Below are positions 13,001 through 24,349 of a stretch of DNA of 64,000 nucleotides, in pieces. Each line of letters starts with the position of its first letter. The first letter of the stretch is position 1. The notes under the pieces were generated by a model. It was not told the origin of the DNA, searched no databases, and saw nothing but the letters and a program-made list of their open reading frames with translations. The DNA is from Irpex lacteus. Lineage: Eukaryota; Basidiomycota; Agaricomycetes; Polyporales; Irpicaceae. The position numbers and the translations under genes are program-made. Location of the stretch: NCBI GenBank assembly GCA_001986395.2, contig MQVO02000001.1:2728001-2792000 (forward strand), given 5' to 3'.

Positions 13001-15211
13001 GAGGCAAAAGGGGCGGGAAACGTTGATTCAATTGACGTGACGCTTGGGAAAGAAAATCTCACAGGGTAAGCGCAAGCTCTGTACGCCGAGCCTCATCATC
13101 GTGACGGACGGAGGTATGGGCGAGTAAGGTACTTCAGTGATTGCATAGCGCGAACGCAGAATTTGAGCCACCGCGAACGTTCATTCGAAGAGACGGTGTT
13201 TTCAAACGTCCTTCATTCAGGTCGCTTACAAAACTCAAACTTTAACGAAAATCTCCCGAACTCTATTCTCTATTAGTCTGCACAGGATGACAGTGTACTC
13301 AGGTACGATGGAGAAATCTCACACAGTACGTTCCTTGCTCTTGTTCCGTCTTTGCATCGTCCTTTCAACTAAGATGAACTTACTTAAATTTACAGTACAT
13401 ACCTTACCGCTGCATGCGCAGTGACCATAGGAATCATGATCTCGGGCTGTGCGGCTCTCAATTCTCAGTCCAATCCATCCAATCATCCATCCATTCCAGC
13501 GTCCCGTCTCCCCGTCTCCCCTCTCTTTTTTTCTATCGAAATTTACAGAGTTCAAAACACTTTACGCCTCACCACCAAAACGAGTTACCTCTCGCTAGGC
13601 TGCAGACCTCCGTCTTCCATGCATCCACCCGTGGCTGCATGGCTCCGTACATGCACCTAATACGTGCACTGTGATATCACCATATGCATATGATCCACGG
13701 ACCGCGATTGCGCAGGACACTAGGAAAGTCCAGAACAGATATGCATTCCCGATATAGACGCAGATATCAATGTATCAACGTCTGTACAGGGTCCTCCGAC
13801 TACCCTCTATGGCAATATTCGTGCAGGGTCGCACTACGAGCAAGCATCGTACACATATATGCTCCTCCATAATTCACGGGAGCGTCTTCTGACCATGCAA
13901 CGTGTCAGTGTACAGTACCGTGAAAGGGGGATGCACGCGCTGAGGTTTCGCGCATTACTCTCATTACGACATACAGTACTAACCCGGCTCCCCTCGTTAG
14001 GTCCCCTCCAATTAAAATCTGTACGTATTTTCTAGTAAGTGGGCTGGAGCCTAAGACCCGTGCAATAAAGGTGGAGGAATTTTCTGACGAGGAGTTTCAG
14101 GTTCTAGCCGCGATTCGACGCCGTTACGTTCCCACTGGGATTTTCCTCATAGTCGCCAGTGCTTGTGCGGTTCAAGTGGCCACTCCGAGACTTTTACCCG
14201 AGTCGATTAACATTGTAAGGTGTTGAAATTCTGACCCGCCCAACACCGCAAATCAACGAACGTTCAAGCCTGTGCGTACGGGTATACAACGTACATACCG
14301 CCACCAATATTCCAAGTCGGTTCGAACTCATCTCGCAGCCCAGCGCCCCGCCCACACACCGCGCACACCAACAAATAAACCGAACACCGAACACCTGCGA
14401 TTTGATCGTCGTCCTACATGCAGTTAACCTCGCCCGTAGTGCTTGGTCTCATCTAATCGTTACGTTCAGCCTGCTGCGTACCCGTGAATCCCTTACTTTA
14501 CGGGCTTGGCACGATATCACAACCGAGCCCGACAAACGTCGGTACCGCTCGACAGCCCACGATCGGGTGGGGCGCCAGCGTACCTGAAAACGTCCAGACT
14601 CCAAGAAGTCGGTGATCATATAATCGGGTGGCGTCGACATCTATGTATCGCTTACCAGAGCTTACGACCCTTACAGTGCACGTTCGATCGCAGACTGACA
14701 GAAGTAGGACGGAAGCAGAATATTACATTGCGAACCCGGAAATTGTCCTAAGGTAGTAGTATCACAGACGGCAGTAGGGTATCTTGTTCGACGATACGAG
14801 TAAATAATCATTACTTTACAACAAGGCACAGAGTTGCGGATGGTGGGTGGCGGGGTGTTGGTGTGAGGTGTGAGGGGGAGGGGAGTGAAATTACAGCGTA
14901 TCGTATGTACGTACAGAATAGCCACAGCAGAGAATAGAGAAAAAGGGAAAGGAAGAGTACTCGAGCCAGCCAAGAAATCAACTAAGTAGGGAGTAAGTAA
15001 GCGCACCGTCGGATGAGGGAGCTTTTGTAAAGGTAAAGTACGGGGTGGGGAAGGGAAGGTGTAAAGGTAAAGGTCCGTATCCGGTATAGAACATAGAAAT
15101 AGGCAATAGGGATATGAAAAAGTTATTGGAGCAGCGAGCAGCGGATAGCACGACGACGACGAGTAGTAGTAGCAGACAGCGAGAGACGACCACCAAACGA
15201 GAGAGCACAGA
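7085..15211. other. Long gene-poor region (about 8.1 kb)
   Basis: I find no gene I can support. Open frames here are short, start without conserved motifs and overlap on both strands. A hydrophobic stretch with an ATG at 8982 could be a decayed membrane-protein exon but could not be extended. GCATGCGCA-type words recur (about 7930, 10774, 11700 and 13410). The region faces the 3' side of the homeodomain gene and may hold regulatory DNA or lineage-specific transcripts. Confidence 0.4.
8275..8295. repeat. Short (GCTTCAA)n tandem repeat
   Basis: Three units of GCTTCAA run head to tail. The same 7-bp unit occurs in the opposite orientation at 62812-62854. Confidence 0.7.
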
Positions 15212-17361
15212 CTAGTGAGGAGTGTTATACCCACTCCCAGGCCCCGGCGACACCGAATGTTCACTCGGGAAACTATACCTCGCCTGACTAGTATTATGGC
15301 TCGTAGTCTGATGATGTCCATCCGGACTCACCCTCCCATACCCTCCTGCACCACCCCCACCCGACGTAAACGGATTCGGCGTGTTCATCGACGCGGGCGC
15401 GCTCATCGGCGGCATCGAATGCGCACTGAGGTACCCACCGCCACTTCCTCCGCTCGAAGGGTGCAGAGCAGAGGAGCTCTGGCTCGAGCCGTACAGAGAC
15501 GGACGGCTGTACGAGTCCATACCGTACGGATGATGGCCGTGGTGTTGTTGCTGCTGGTGGTGGGCGTGGTGCGCCGCAGCGCTCAGACTACCGACAGTCG
15601 CGTGTCCAGAGGACATCGAGCGCGACATACTGACGAGGTGGCGTGTGGAGGGGCCCGTGGCGTAGTCGGGGAGAGTCTGAAGGGACATGGGGTGGTAGAG
15701 GGCGAGGGAGTCGGCGGGCATGGAGGCGCGGCGGCCGGTGGTGTCGAGGATGTGGGTGTGGGTGGTGCGGGGGCCGCCGAGGGGAGCTGCGTAGGGGCCG
15801 TTTGTCGTCGGGCCTTGTGCGGCGCGGTGTGCTGGTGCGAGGATTCGTCTGCGAGCCTGTATGTATGCGTGTTAAAAGTGCATATAATCGGTGAAAAATG
15901 GGAAATGCGTACGTTAATCATCCAGTTGGAGACTTGAGACATGGACAGCCCTGTCGCGTGACAGAGCTGCTTCTTCTCCTCTTCGCTCGGATACGGGTGG
16001 TCCGAGTGTCTGTGGAGCCAGTCCTTGAGGAAATCGGTGACGGGCTTCGGCAGCTTGCCGCGCTTCCTCGGAGGCCTGTCGACCAAACTCGAGGGATTCG
16101 GCTGAGTCTGCTGCTGGGGCGACCTCTGACTGGGCGACACCGCGGCCACATTGTTGGATGAAGGAGGGCTCATGTTGTTATTGGTGTAGTCGTTGGTGTT
16201 ATTTGAGGAGTTAGGGAAAGACCAGTCGGATTCTGCTTTGATGCTGGGTATGAGTCCGTTCGAACGTGCGTTGCGATCTGAGTTTTGCCCGGATATGCGC
16301 GTGACACCGCCGTAGAGGCTGGGGAGGCTCTGATGGCGGATGGAGTCGTCGTATTTGAGCTCGGGCGTCGGGGAGGGACGGATGAGGGTGTTCGACGGAG
16401 ACTGGTTCCACTGCTGGTGGTCGTCGGTGGCTGCAGAGGGTGGTGGTGCCTGTCCACCGGATAAGGGAGAGGGGTAGTAGGAGGAAGAGGAGGAGACGGT
16501 GTTGGGGTTCGAGTAGTCGGGGTAGAGAGCTAGCTCGGTGTCGAGGCGGGGACGTTTCTCGTCGTTTGTGTCTGTCACCGGGAACTGGTAGCTAGAGAGA
16601 GAACCAGAGGAGCGGTTGGCTCCTGGTTGTGGGAGACGGAGGGCGTTTCTGTCGTTTGGGAGTGGAAGGGAAGCACGTCTGCCGTCTGGGAAGGAGGCGA
16701 TGGACGGCAGTTGGACGCGTGGGCTCTCGGCACTGTTCAGTTCTGGCTGACGAGCGTCGGGCGGCGACCACTGCTGGTGGTTGTCGGAGTCGTCTGCGCG
16801 CAACTTCTTTGGGATGGGGGAGGCGGAGGGGGAGTAGTCGAAGGCGCGTTTGTCGGGACGGCTGCTCGAATCCGACGCGGCAGAACTTGACATGCGACGA
16901 GAGGAATAGTCAAAGTCCGCGTCAGAGGACTGAGGTGTGCTGCTGGGCAAAAAACATAAAAAATGAACGCGTCAATGAGAGACAAGAAAACAATGTGGCG
17001 CGTCGGTACTGACAGAAGAGCGGGGGATGCTGTGCCGGGGAGGCCGTGTACGTCAAAGACGAGGGCGTCGATGGAGGAAGACTTTGTGTCTTGGTCGCTG
17101 TGATGGACGATGAGTACAGGGTCACAGGCGATGGAGGCAAAGACAGAAGCAATTGCAATGTGGGGGAGGACGGCGGGAGGACGGGATGGAGGTGACATGT
17201 GACGGGTTAATAAGTATTTGAGGGGATGACAGGGCTGGACTGATGGCAGGCACCATTCATTGGAACATTGAATAAACTGGGACTCACAGGGCGTAATGGA
17301 GGTGGGCGACGTCGTAGGAGGACAGCGGCGCTTCTGCGTGGTGGTTGGGTGTGTCGATCAT
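15212..17361 (-). CDS. TALE-class homeodomain (KN homeobox) transcription factor
   Basis: Predicted 610-aa nuclear DNA-binding protein. The homeodomain (about residues 343-405) contains RKRGKLPKPVTDFLKDWLHR, the three-residue loop extension with the TALE hallmark PYP, and a recognition helix ending SNWMINARRRI. That helix is split by a 56-nt intron at 15857-15912, and splicing restores the Asn-Ala-Arg-Arg of helix 3. The N-terminus is Ser/Pro-rich; the C-terminus is Gly/Ser-rich with a His/Gln run near 15540. Exons: 17288-17361, 17014-17097, 15913-16942 and 15212-15856, together 1833 nt. Intron 1 is unusually long (190 nt), with a branch-like TTAAC followed by a pyrimidine tract that has no AG until the acceptor. 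Such factors control sexual or fruit-body development in mushrooms; that role is family knowledge. There is no partner homeodomain or pheromone gene nearby, so it is not the mating-type locus. Confidence 0.88.
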
Positions 17362-20300
17362 GGACGGCGTCGAGGATGAGTTTAAGAGAGTCTTTGAGGA
17401 GGATAGTGGACGATAGGAGGATACTAGAGGGTGATAAAGCTGTCCAGAGCAAGGAACTAGTCCGACGGAGTACCAGGGCTGCCGGAGTGGCTGGGCGACC
17501 GAGGGCCTCTTATAACACTCTTCCATCCTCGAATACCACATCACAGGCGTCTACTCACAGATCCGACTCCCATCAACCTCCTTGTCTGCTTGCTTACCTC
17601 CCTCCCCTCTGCACTATCACGACATCACGCACAACAATGCACACAACGACGACACCAGTCCTCTCCATGCCCACCGTACACCCCTCATCGCCGCCGCCTC
17701 CTCCCTTCCACCGACCAGGCGCCACGACGGAGCTCGACGCTCAGCGAAACCAATTTATCAGCCCAATTTGATCCCGCGCCAGTTGCCGGATCTATTGCAC
17801 TCGCGTACTCGATAATTAAATCCGCCTGCATACCTCCCCGATATGGCACCTCTGTCCTTCTTCTTCTCCCACCGAAGCGTACGATCTGAATCTGCGTTGA
17901 TGCTGATGCCTGCACAGAACGAGAGGCCAGACCAGACTTGCGGTGCACGCGCTTGACTTGATTCCCTTTGCACGCAGAGCCTCGGCATCCAATCACTCTC
18001 CCCGCGGCAAGGCACACGGGTGCAGTCCTCTCTGTACTCAGCCTCTCAGTCGATCTCTCCTCCGCCTGCCAAACCAGCGAACATCCCTGTCAGTCACCAC
18101 TCCCCGCCCATCCGTCGTGGCACTCTCCGCCTTCGTCGCCATTCCAACCGTGCCATCCAAAGTCTCTCCTCCTCCTCCTCCCCTCCACTCCAATTGCCCT
18201 TGAAAACCTCTTTGCTTTTTGGTTATGCGCGTGCTGCTTCCCATCCACCGGCGTCCTTGGTCCGGGTCCGTCCATAGAATGTAATGTATCATCCCCAGTA
18301 TGGCTAGATGAAGACTCGGAAAAAATCCATCCATCCACTTGCTCTCACCGCACTACACATATCGCTGCTGATTCAAGCTATGCACATTCCATTCCAAGCA
18401 CCGAGCTCGCCCGCCCAATCCCCACGCGACCCCCGAATCCTTCCCACTTTGCGAATTCTCATTTGCTTTTCGCGCCACAACATACCTTCTAGGGATCTCG
18501 TATGCATACACCGTGCACAGCATCGTTTACTCTGGCTCTTACTGACACTAGTGGTACCTTTCAGCTCTAATAATCTCTGTCAATGCACGAATGTATCATC
18601 GTCAGAATGTGGCCAGGATACACTTACACAGAGACGCTGATACCATAGAATTCCGCACGGCACGGAGACACGCGCCAACGCATATGAATCGATACGTATC
18701 TGCAGATTCGCCCGTCAGGCACACCAGTGACACCGCGCGATGACAGACGCTGTGAAACTCGTCGACGCATCTCTCTGTGAACTCTGTGCAGATAGTTGAT
18801 GATGGCCAGTGTAGATGGGTGGGACGGTATGTACTACTTACACTGATAGACTTGCTCATTCGAGTCGTCCGTCTTCAATATTGACTGTAAAGGATACAGG
18901 ATGCATATACGAGATGCAATTGAACGCGCGAAGGAGCAGAAAGCTGTACAGCCTTGCAATTGCATGCACTCATCATCAGTGTACAGTACACAAATCATGT
19001 CGCTCGGTTACTTGTGGTAGGTAATATATCTCAATATGGTGTATCTGGTTCGCGGTGCGTGCTATAATTGGCCATACAGTAAACTCTGATTTGTGTACCC
19101 AGTGGCTATGATAACACTAATAATCAGCAATAATTCTAAATTCGAGTATAGGGAAATCGTATAGAAGATCTATAGCGATCTGCTTACCACTACAACCACT
19201 CATGCAATACCAGTGCGTAGCTACGTAAGGTGCAAGTTCGAATATGCATGGAAATACTGTACGATCAGCAGAACATACGAACGTGCTTGAACAAAACCTC
19301 GGAAGTATATATAGCAAGCCGTCTCAGAACCAATATTCTTTTAGCTCCTTACAAGTATGGGGAAAAACCAAGGCAAAACAGTAAGCAGTTCCAAGCATAT
19401 GATCAATTGCAAGCGCACCATGACACACACATGCTAGCCGGCGGTACAACACCTCCTCCCGCTGCCTGGCTTCTTTTTTGTAGATGGGGTGCTTCGAGAT
19501 TTCGACGTAGAACGATCTGTTACGCACAGAGTAAATTTGCCTCCGAGAGGCCAAGCCAAGACATGGGTGGATGACTCGACTTGTGTGAGTGTGATCGACG
19601 CGTACAGAGATTTAAAGGAGATTTAGGAGGTGCGAATACGTTATCTGTGGGAGCTGTAAACTTTTACAGAACCACTTGCGCACATGTGTCTAAGAGAATT
19701 TGGAGTACTAAGAACGTCGATATGTTTTTACCGTCGGGTGTCGGGAAGAGTTCCGTAGCCTCGTGTTTTTCGTTCCTGGTAGGTACATATGCACTGGGCC
19801 ATATGTTGCGCCTGAGCATATGTGGTGTGCGTAGTATCGCAAGGCGAAGAAGGGGGAGAAGAGGAGGTGACTCACAGGTTGGCGAGAAACTTGCGCTTTG
19901 AGCGTAGAAGGCGTAATTATTCTAGGCCCAGCAGACTCAGTTTCTCGCTGAAACGGGACTGGCGAGCAGCAGATAAGCCTCACTCTGAGCTCCGAGTCTC
20001 CGACGTTCCTCGTTCCTAGTACAAATTCAAGCATACGCTAGAAGACCTAACATTGTTTAAGCATTACCGTGACATACCACTGCACCCCGCCCTTTTCCCC
20101 GCCATCAAAGCCCAAACCTCAAACTCCATCTCATACCGCAATCGTGCCTCACCTCACCTGCCCATCTCTCCTCCAATCTCACCCACCAAATTAAAGTAGT
20201 GGTAGTGGGTACTTAAGCGTGTACGTCTGTCCGTTGCTTTTTGACACCCGCCGCTGTTGTGAGTGACAGCGACAGTGCGAATCCCTCTCGCCTGCCCTCA

Positions 20301-23300
20301 CCAGTACTAGCACTATCCTAATGACAACCAATGAGGTCAGTCTCCTTTCGAGATCGATCTGCAAGCCTCAAGCCTCCCTATCACTAGCACATGTGTATAT
20401 ACAGGACGATATGTTCACCCGTTAATGCACTGCACCTCGAGATCCGCATCGTTTTATGTATCTCGATAAAGCACTACATACCGTATGTTGCGCCTTCTGA
20501 ATCTTGGATAATTCGCAATATCATTTATATATCCAGATCCCAGTGCAATGTTGCAATACCGGCGTGGGGAAGGATGTGCATCAATCACGATTCATGTCAA
20601 TGTCATAAATCAAGAATCAAGATGATCCGTCGAAAACATATGCCGTTTCGTCCGTTCGTCGTCCTCCTCGATAGGTGTGGTGCCCCGTACAGTCATGAGA
20701 TTGAGACGCATGAGGGTTTCAGATGAAACGCCATCACGAGGATTTGCGTGTGTGCAGGGGTGGAGAGCAAGGCTTTCGTCGATCACTGAAATACATACCG
20801 CGTTGTGCATGTGTTGTGTGGATGGTGGTGCGGATCAGGATAATGTGCAGGTGGTCTGGGGTCGACTGTCGGACGAAGACGAGCTGTTTGGTGGTGGTAA
20901 GTGGCCCTTAACGCTGTAGTGAGCCCGAGGGTGTTACATAATTGAGTGGTGATAATGGATAATGTGGAATTAATAGTGGTGGTGATGGCGCACCGCTTTC
21001 GAGGTATTTCGTAAAACACTATAGGGAAGGTTTATGGAAATGAGCCAGAGCTGGTGAGGAACCGAACGCGAGTGAAACCGGATTTGGCGGGTATTCGGCC
21101 TGTACCCCTGTTTGCTGGTATGGGCACCGAGGAAGCCTATTCGCGGTAATGTGGGGTCTAGAAAGCGGCCTGGGTACGAACTGAATAAATGCCACAGGGC
21201 AAATGAAGCTGGGCCGTTGTTAGGTACGTGAATGTCATTGTAAGGATTCGAATTACTTCGAACATACGGTTTGTTGAGCTGTGCGCCACACAATAAGCTC
21301 AGGCTTATACTCTGTTGCTACGTCGGCTCAAGTTCAATAAGGCGATAACGTGTGCACAGGTCATACACCCACGCTTTGTTATTATTTCTGTATTCTCCCG
21401 AGGAGTGATCAATACTGAGGATCACATCAAGTAACGTGCCCATGCGTCTAGGGTAGGTAATACAGGTAATTAGTACAATTGCAAGGCACGAGCAATAAAC
21501 AATGAGGTAGTAGGCGATGCAGTACGTTACCAGTGACCACCACCACATTTCGTTCCGTTGATCAAATCACTTCGGCGTATATCAGCATCATCCAACAGGA
21601 TCGTCTTCCATTACGCCTGCCTGATGCTGCCCCTCTTCCAAAAGGCAATGGAATTGTTTTTGTCACGTACGAGGCTGATTGCGCCCCGCAAGCAGCCTTG
21701 GGAAAGTTAGAGGGACTGTACGGTATCAGACGGCTGGAAGTTACGCTCATGCTCAGGCACTATCTATCAGCACGACCTGGAATCCTGCAGAACAGAATTT
21801 TGTTCAGTTCGTGAAGGTGGAATTAAATTGCAGCAGACAACTTACGGCACACCTCTCGAGCTCCCTTGTGCTCAATCCTCCTTTCCCCTTGCGCATGAAT
21901 TGAACACGGCGGAGGTGTCCTGGAGATTACCCCGTCATAGCTATCATTAGCTTCCGAGTCTGTGCCCATGCATGTTCGCAGCCACTGGCACATGTCAATC
22001 GCGCCCCCCTGAATCGCCCAAAGGCGCACGAACCCTTCCAAGGGCGAGTACCGCCGGCAATGTCAATATGTCAAGGTGTCAGATAGTCACGATCGTCCGC
22101 CAGCTCGGCGCCCTCCGCTGGTACCAGAACGATCCTTTTCGACGATTCTCTTCTTTTTTGCCTGAGATCTGTGTTGTGTATGTTGTGTGATTTGTATTGG
22201 GAGAGAAAATTGCTATCTGTGGACCTGAGGCCAGCCTTCGATGAGATCTTTGTGAGTGTGACGACGGAAGTTTATGCAAGGAAAACTTATCTCCCGGCCA
22301 GCCGCGGCTCCCCACACTTCGAAATTCGGGGCTCGGGACACGGAAGTCGGGTGTCGGGAGACGATATAGGCGTGCATATGATTCTTGTATAGCCACAGAA
22401 GCATGGCAGTCTTGGAATTTGCAGAAAGTTGAAGGAGGCTCAGCTAAAACTCCCCAGCTCCTAGGCCCTTCGCACGCGCAGAGGAGCTTGTGAGAGTTCA
22501 GAACATGGCGCATCTAGACAACCTGCAACGGGCTTGGCTCGGTGAGATCTTCAATTATGCATGTCACCGGTCAATGTCAAAATCCTACCTGACATTCCAC
22601 ACATTCCCCACGGCGGCCGGCCAAATTCAGTCCAGGATGGGTGACAGAGAGTGACAGTGACGGCCGAAAATAGGGACCGGCACGGGCCGTGATTATGTGA
22701 TGAGGCCGTTAGAGTATCTGAATGTGATCCCCAAAGCGGATATATCACATAACAGCTTGTTTCGATACTGGGTGGCAAGTTGAAGCCGAGGTGCGATTAC
22801 TGATAGGAAGTGCACATAGATGGTATACAACATGGTTTGTTAGTTTATTTCAGCTATTGGATGCGCTCTAGTTTATATCTGATTTTGCGGTCGCCTCGGG
22901 GGACACAACCCGCTCGTATGACGGAAAACTCAGAAGCAAAGTTTAACATATCCAAGTCAGGCCATGTGCATGATTACTGCGTATGTTCATCAATGAGAAG
23001 CGGCGATCATGGTATTCGACAGATCATACGTACACGCATAATCCGCCACCCGCAGCTCAAGTCAATCCATACATCTCCAGTAAATTTAGCAACGAAACTG
23101 CATGACCCAAGGTACTCAATAGCAGCTGCTTACCACCGCAGTACATCCATGCTGCGTAAATGACTCTATCACTTCCCGTATGCGGTATGTGGCGCGATGC
23201 AAATCAGTGGCCACTGCGTAAAACGAGGCTCGCAGTCACACACTCTACGAGTCGGACGATTAGGTAAGTCGGACTCAAGCTGAACCTCGCAGTAGTCAGA

Positions 23301-24349
23301 ATCTCCCAGTACCTGGTTCCGCGCAGATCACTCGTGGAATCGTGCATTGCGTAGTGATAGCGGTGCGGAATGATAGAGGACGCGCCCACGAAGCTAGACG
23401 TCAGCGGCAATGATTTACAGCGACAAGCACTGGCTACCTAATCCTGACATGGACATGTGGCTTCGTTTTGGGCTGTACGGGTGACTACGAACTTCATTTT
23501 AATATACCTTTGACATACGGATGCATAGGGCGCATCATATGTTGCCAGCTTATAGCTCATGATGTTGTTCAGCTTTGCTAAGAACGGAGAAGCAAAGAGT
23601 CGCATGTAATCACCGCCCGGTGACGGTATCCGGTCGCCCGAACTTGGCAATGTACTTGTTCAAGAGACGGTGAATCCGTAAACAGGTCAGTCCAAGATGT
23701 GAACAAAGTAATACGTCAAAGTTCATGAGATTACAATATTGCGGCAATCACGAACCTCCAGAGGCTCGATGAAGAACAAGGAAATGAAGTGCCCTCAAGA
23801 AAAGAGATCATACAACAGGGGGAAGAATACCAAGATCAATGTACAGATAAATCGAACCCGGTAAGACCGCGAATCGCGGAACACAAAAGAAAACTCCGGT
23901 ACACGGAAGGAATGGCAGTCAAGAATCATGGGCGTAGAATAGGACTGGTCGTGGAAATCAGAAGTGGAAGAAGAGGGGGGTACGTGACTGGAAGAACGGG
24001 AAGGGAACTGAACGAATCAAACACTTCGAGGATGCGCAGGGAAAATCGGTCTCACCGCAGCTCCAGATTGAGCAATCCCGTAACGCATCTTCGAGATGTT
24101 CGTCCCGGGTCCCAAGAAGAGTAAGATGGCCATGGATTCGAATCATGATCATCCTCCGTGCGCGATGCAAGAACGGTGCCTGGCGTCAACCGAACAGGCC
24201 TTTCAGAAGCGGAATACACAGCAGGCGGACACAAACCATCCAGGCACGCGAAGTACACATCCAAAGCAATGCAGTGACCCCGAGCGAGTTTGTGCCTTGC
24301 CGTGGTTTGTCAGTCGCATTCCCATGAATACATCCCTGCCGAACTCGAA
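17362..24349. other. Long gene-poor region upstream of the homeodomain gene (about 7 kb)
   Basis: The part next to the homeodomain start (17.4-18.5 kb) is strongly pyrimidine-rich on the + strand, typical of a promoter or leader region. Beyond it I see no gene I can support, apart from one weak exon-like frame at 21.5 kb. CAGTGTACAGTAC occurs at about 18975 and again, at 13905, on the other side of the gene. Confidence 0.4.
21533..21814 (+). CDS. Possible isolated exon or gene fragment, unknown
   Basis: An open frame reads DQITSAYISIIQQDRLPLRL and then GIVFVTYEADCAPQAALGKL, which looks more protein-like than its neighbours. It has no ATG start: the frame begins at a GTG just after a possible acceptor (ACCAG). 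I do not recognise a family. It could be one exon of an undetected gene, a decayed gene, or chance. Confidence 0.25.
   Translation: MTTTTFRSVDQITSAYISIIQQDRLPLRLPDAAPLPKGNGIVFVTYEADCAPQAALGKLEGLYGIRRLEVTLMLRHYLSARPGILQNRILFSS

Noticed and set aside
15215..15937. 240-codon plus-strand Arg-rich frame
   Set aside because: It is the antisense shadow of the homeodomain C-terminal exon.
15212..17361. Mating-type (A/b) locus
   Set aside because: Only one homeodomain gene of generic TALE type, with no divergently paired HD gene and no flanking markers I recognise.
22079..22513. 144-codon minus-strand frame
   Set aside because: Composition looks like random translation, no motif, and overlapping frames are equally good.
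23789..24124. 111-codon plus-strand basic frame
   Set aside because: It lies in the 3' flank of the scaffold gene with no recognisable domain.
24131..24150. tRNA B-box-like GATTCGAATC
   Set aside because: No A-box or acceptor stem at the right distance.
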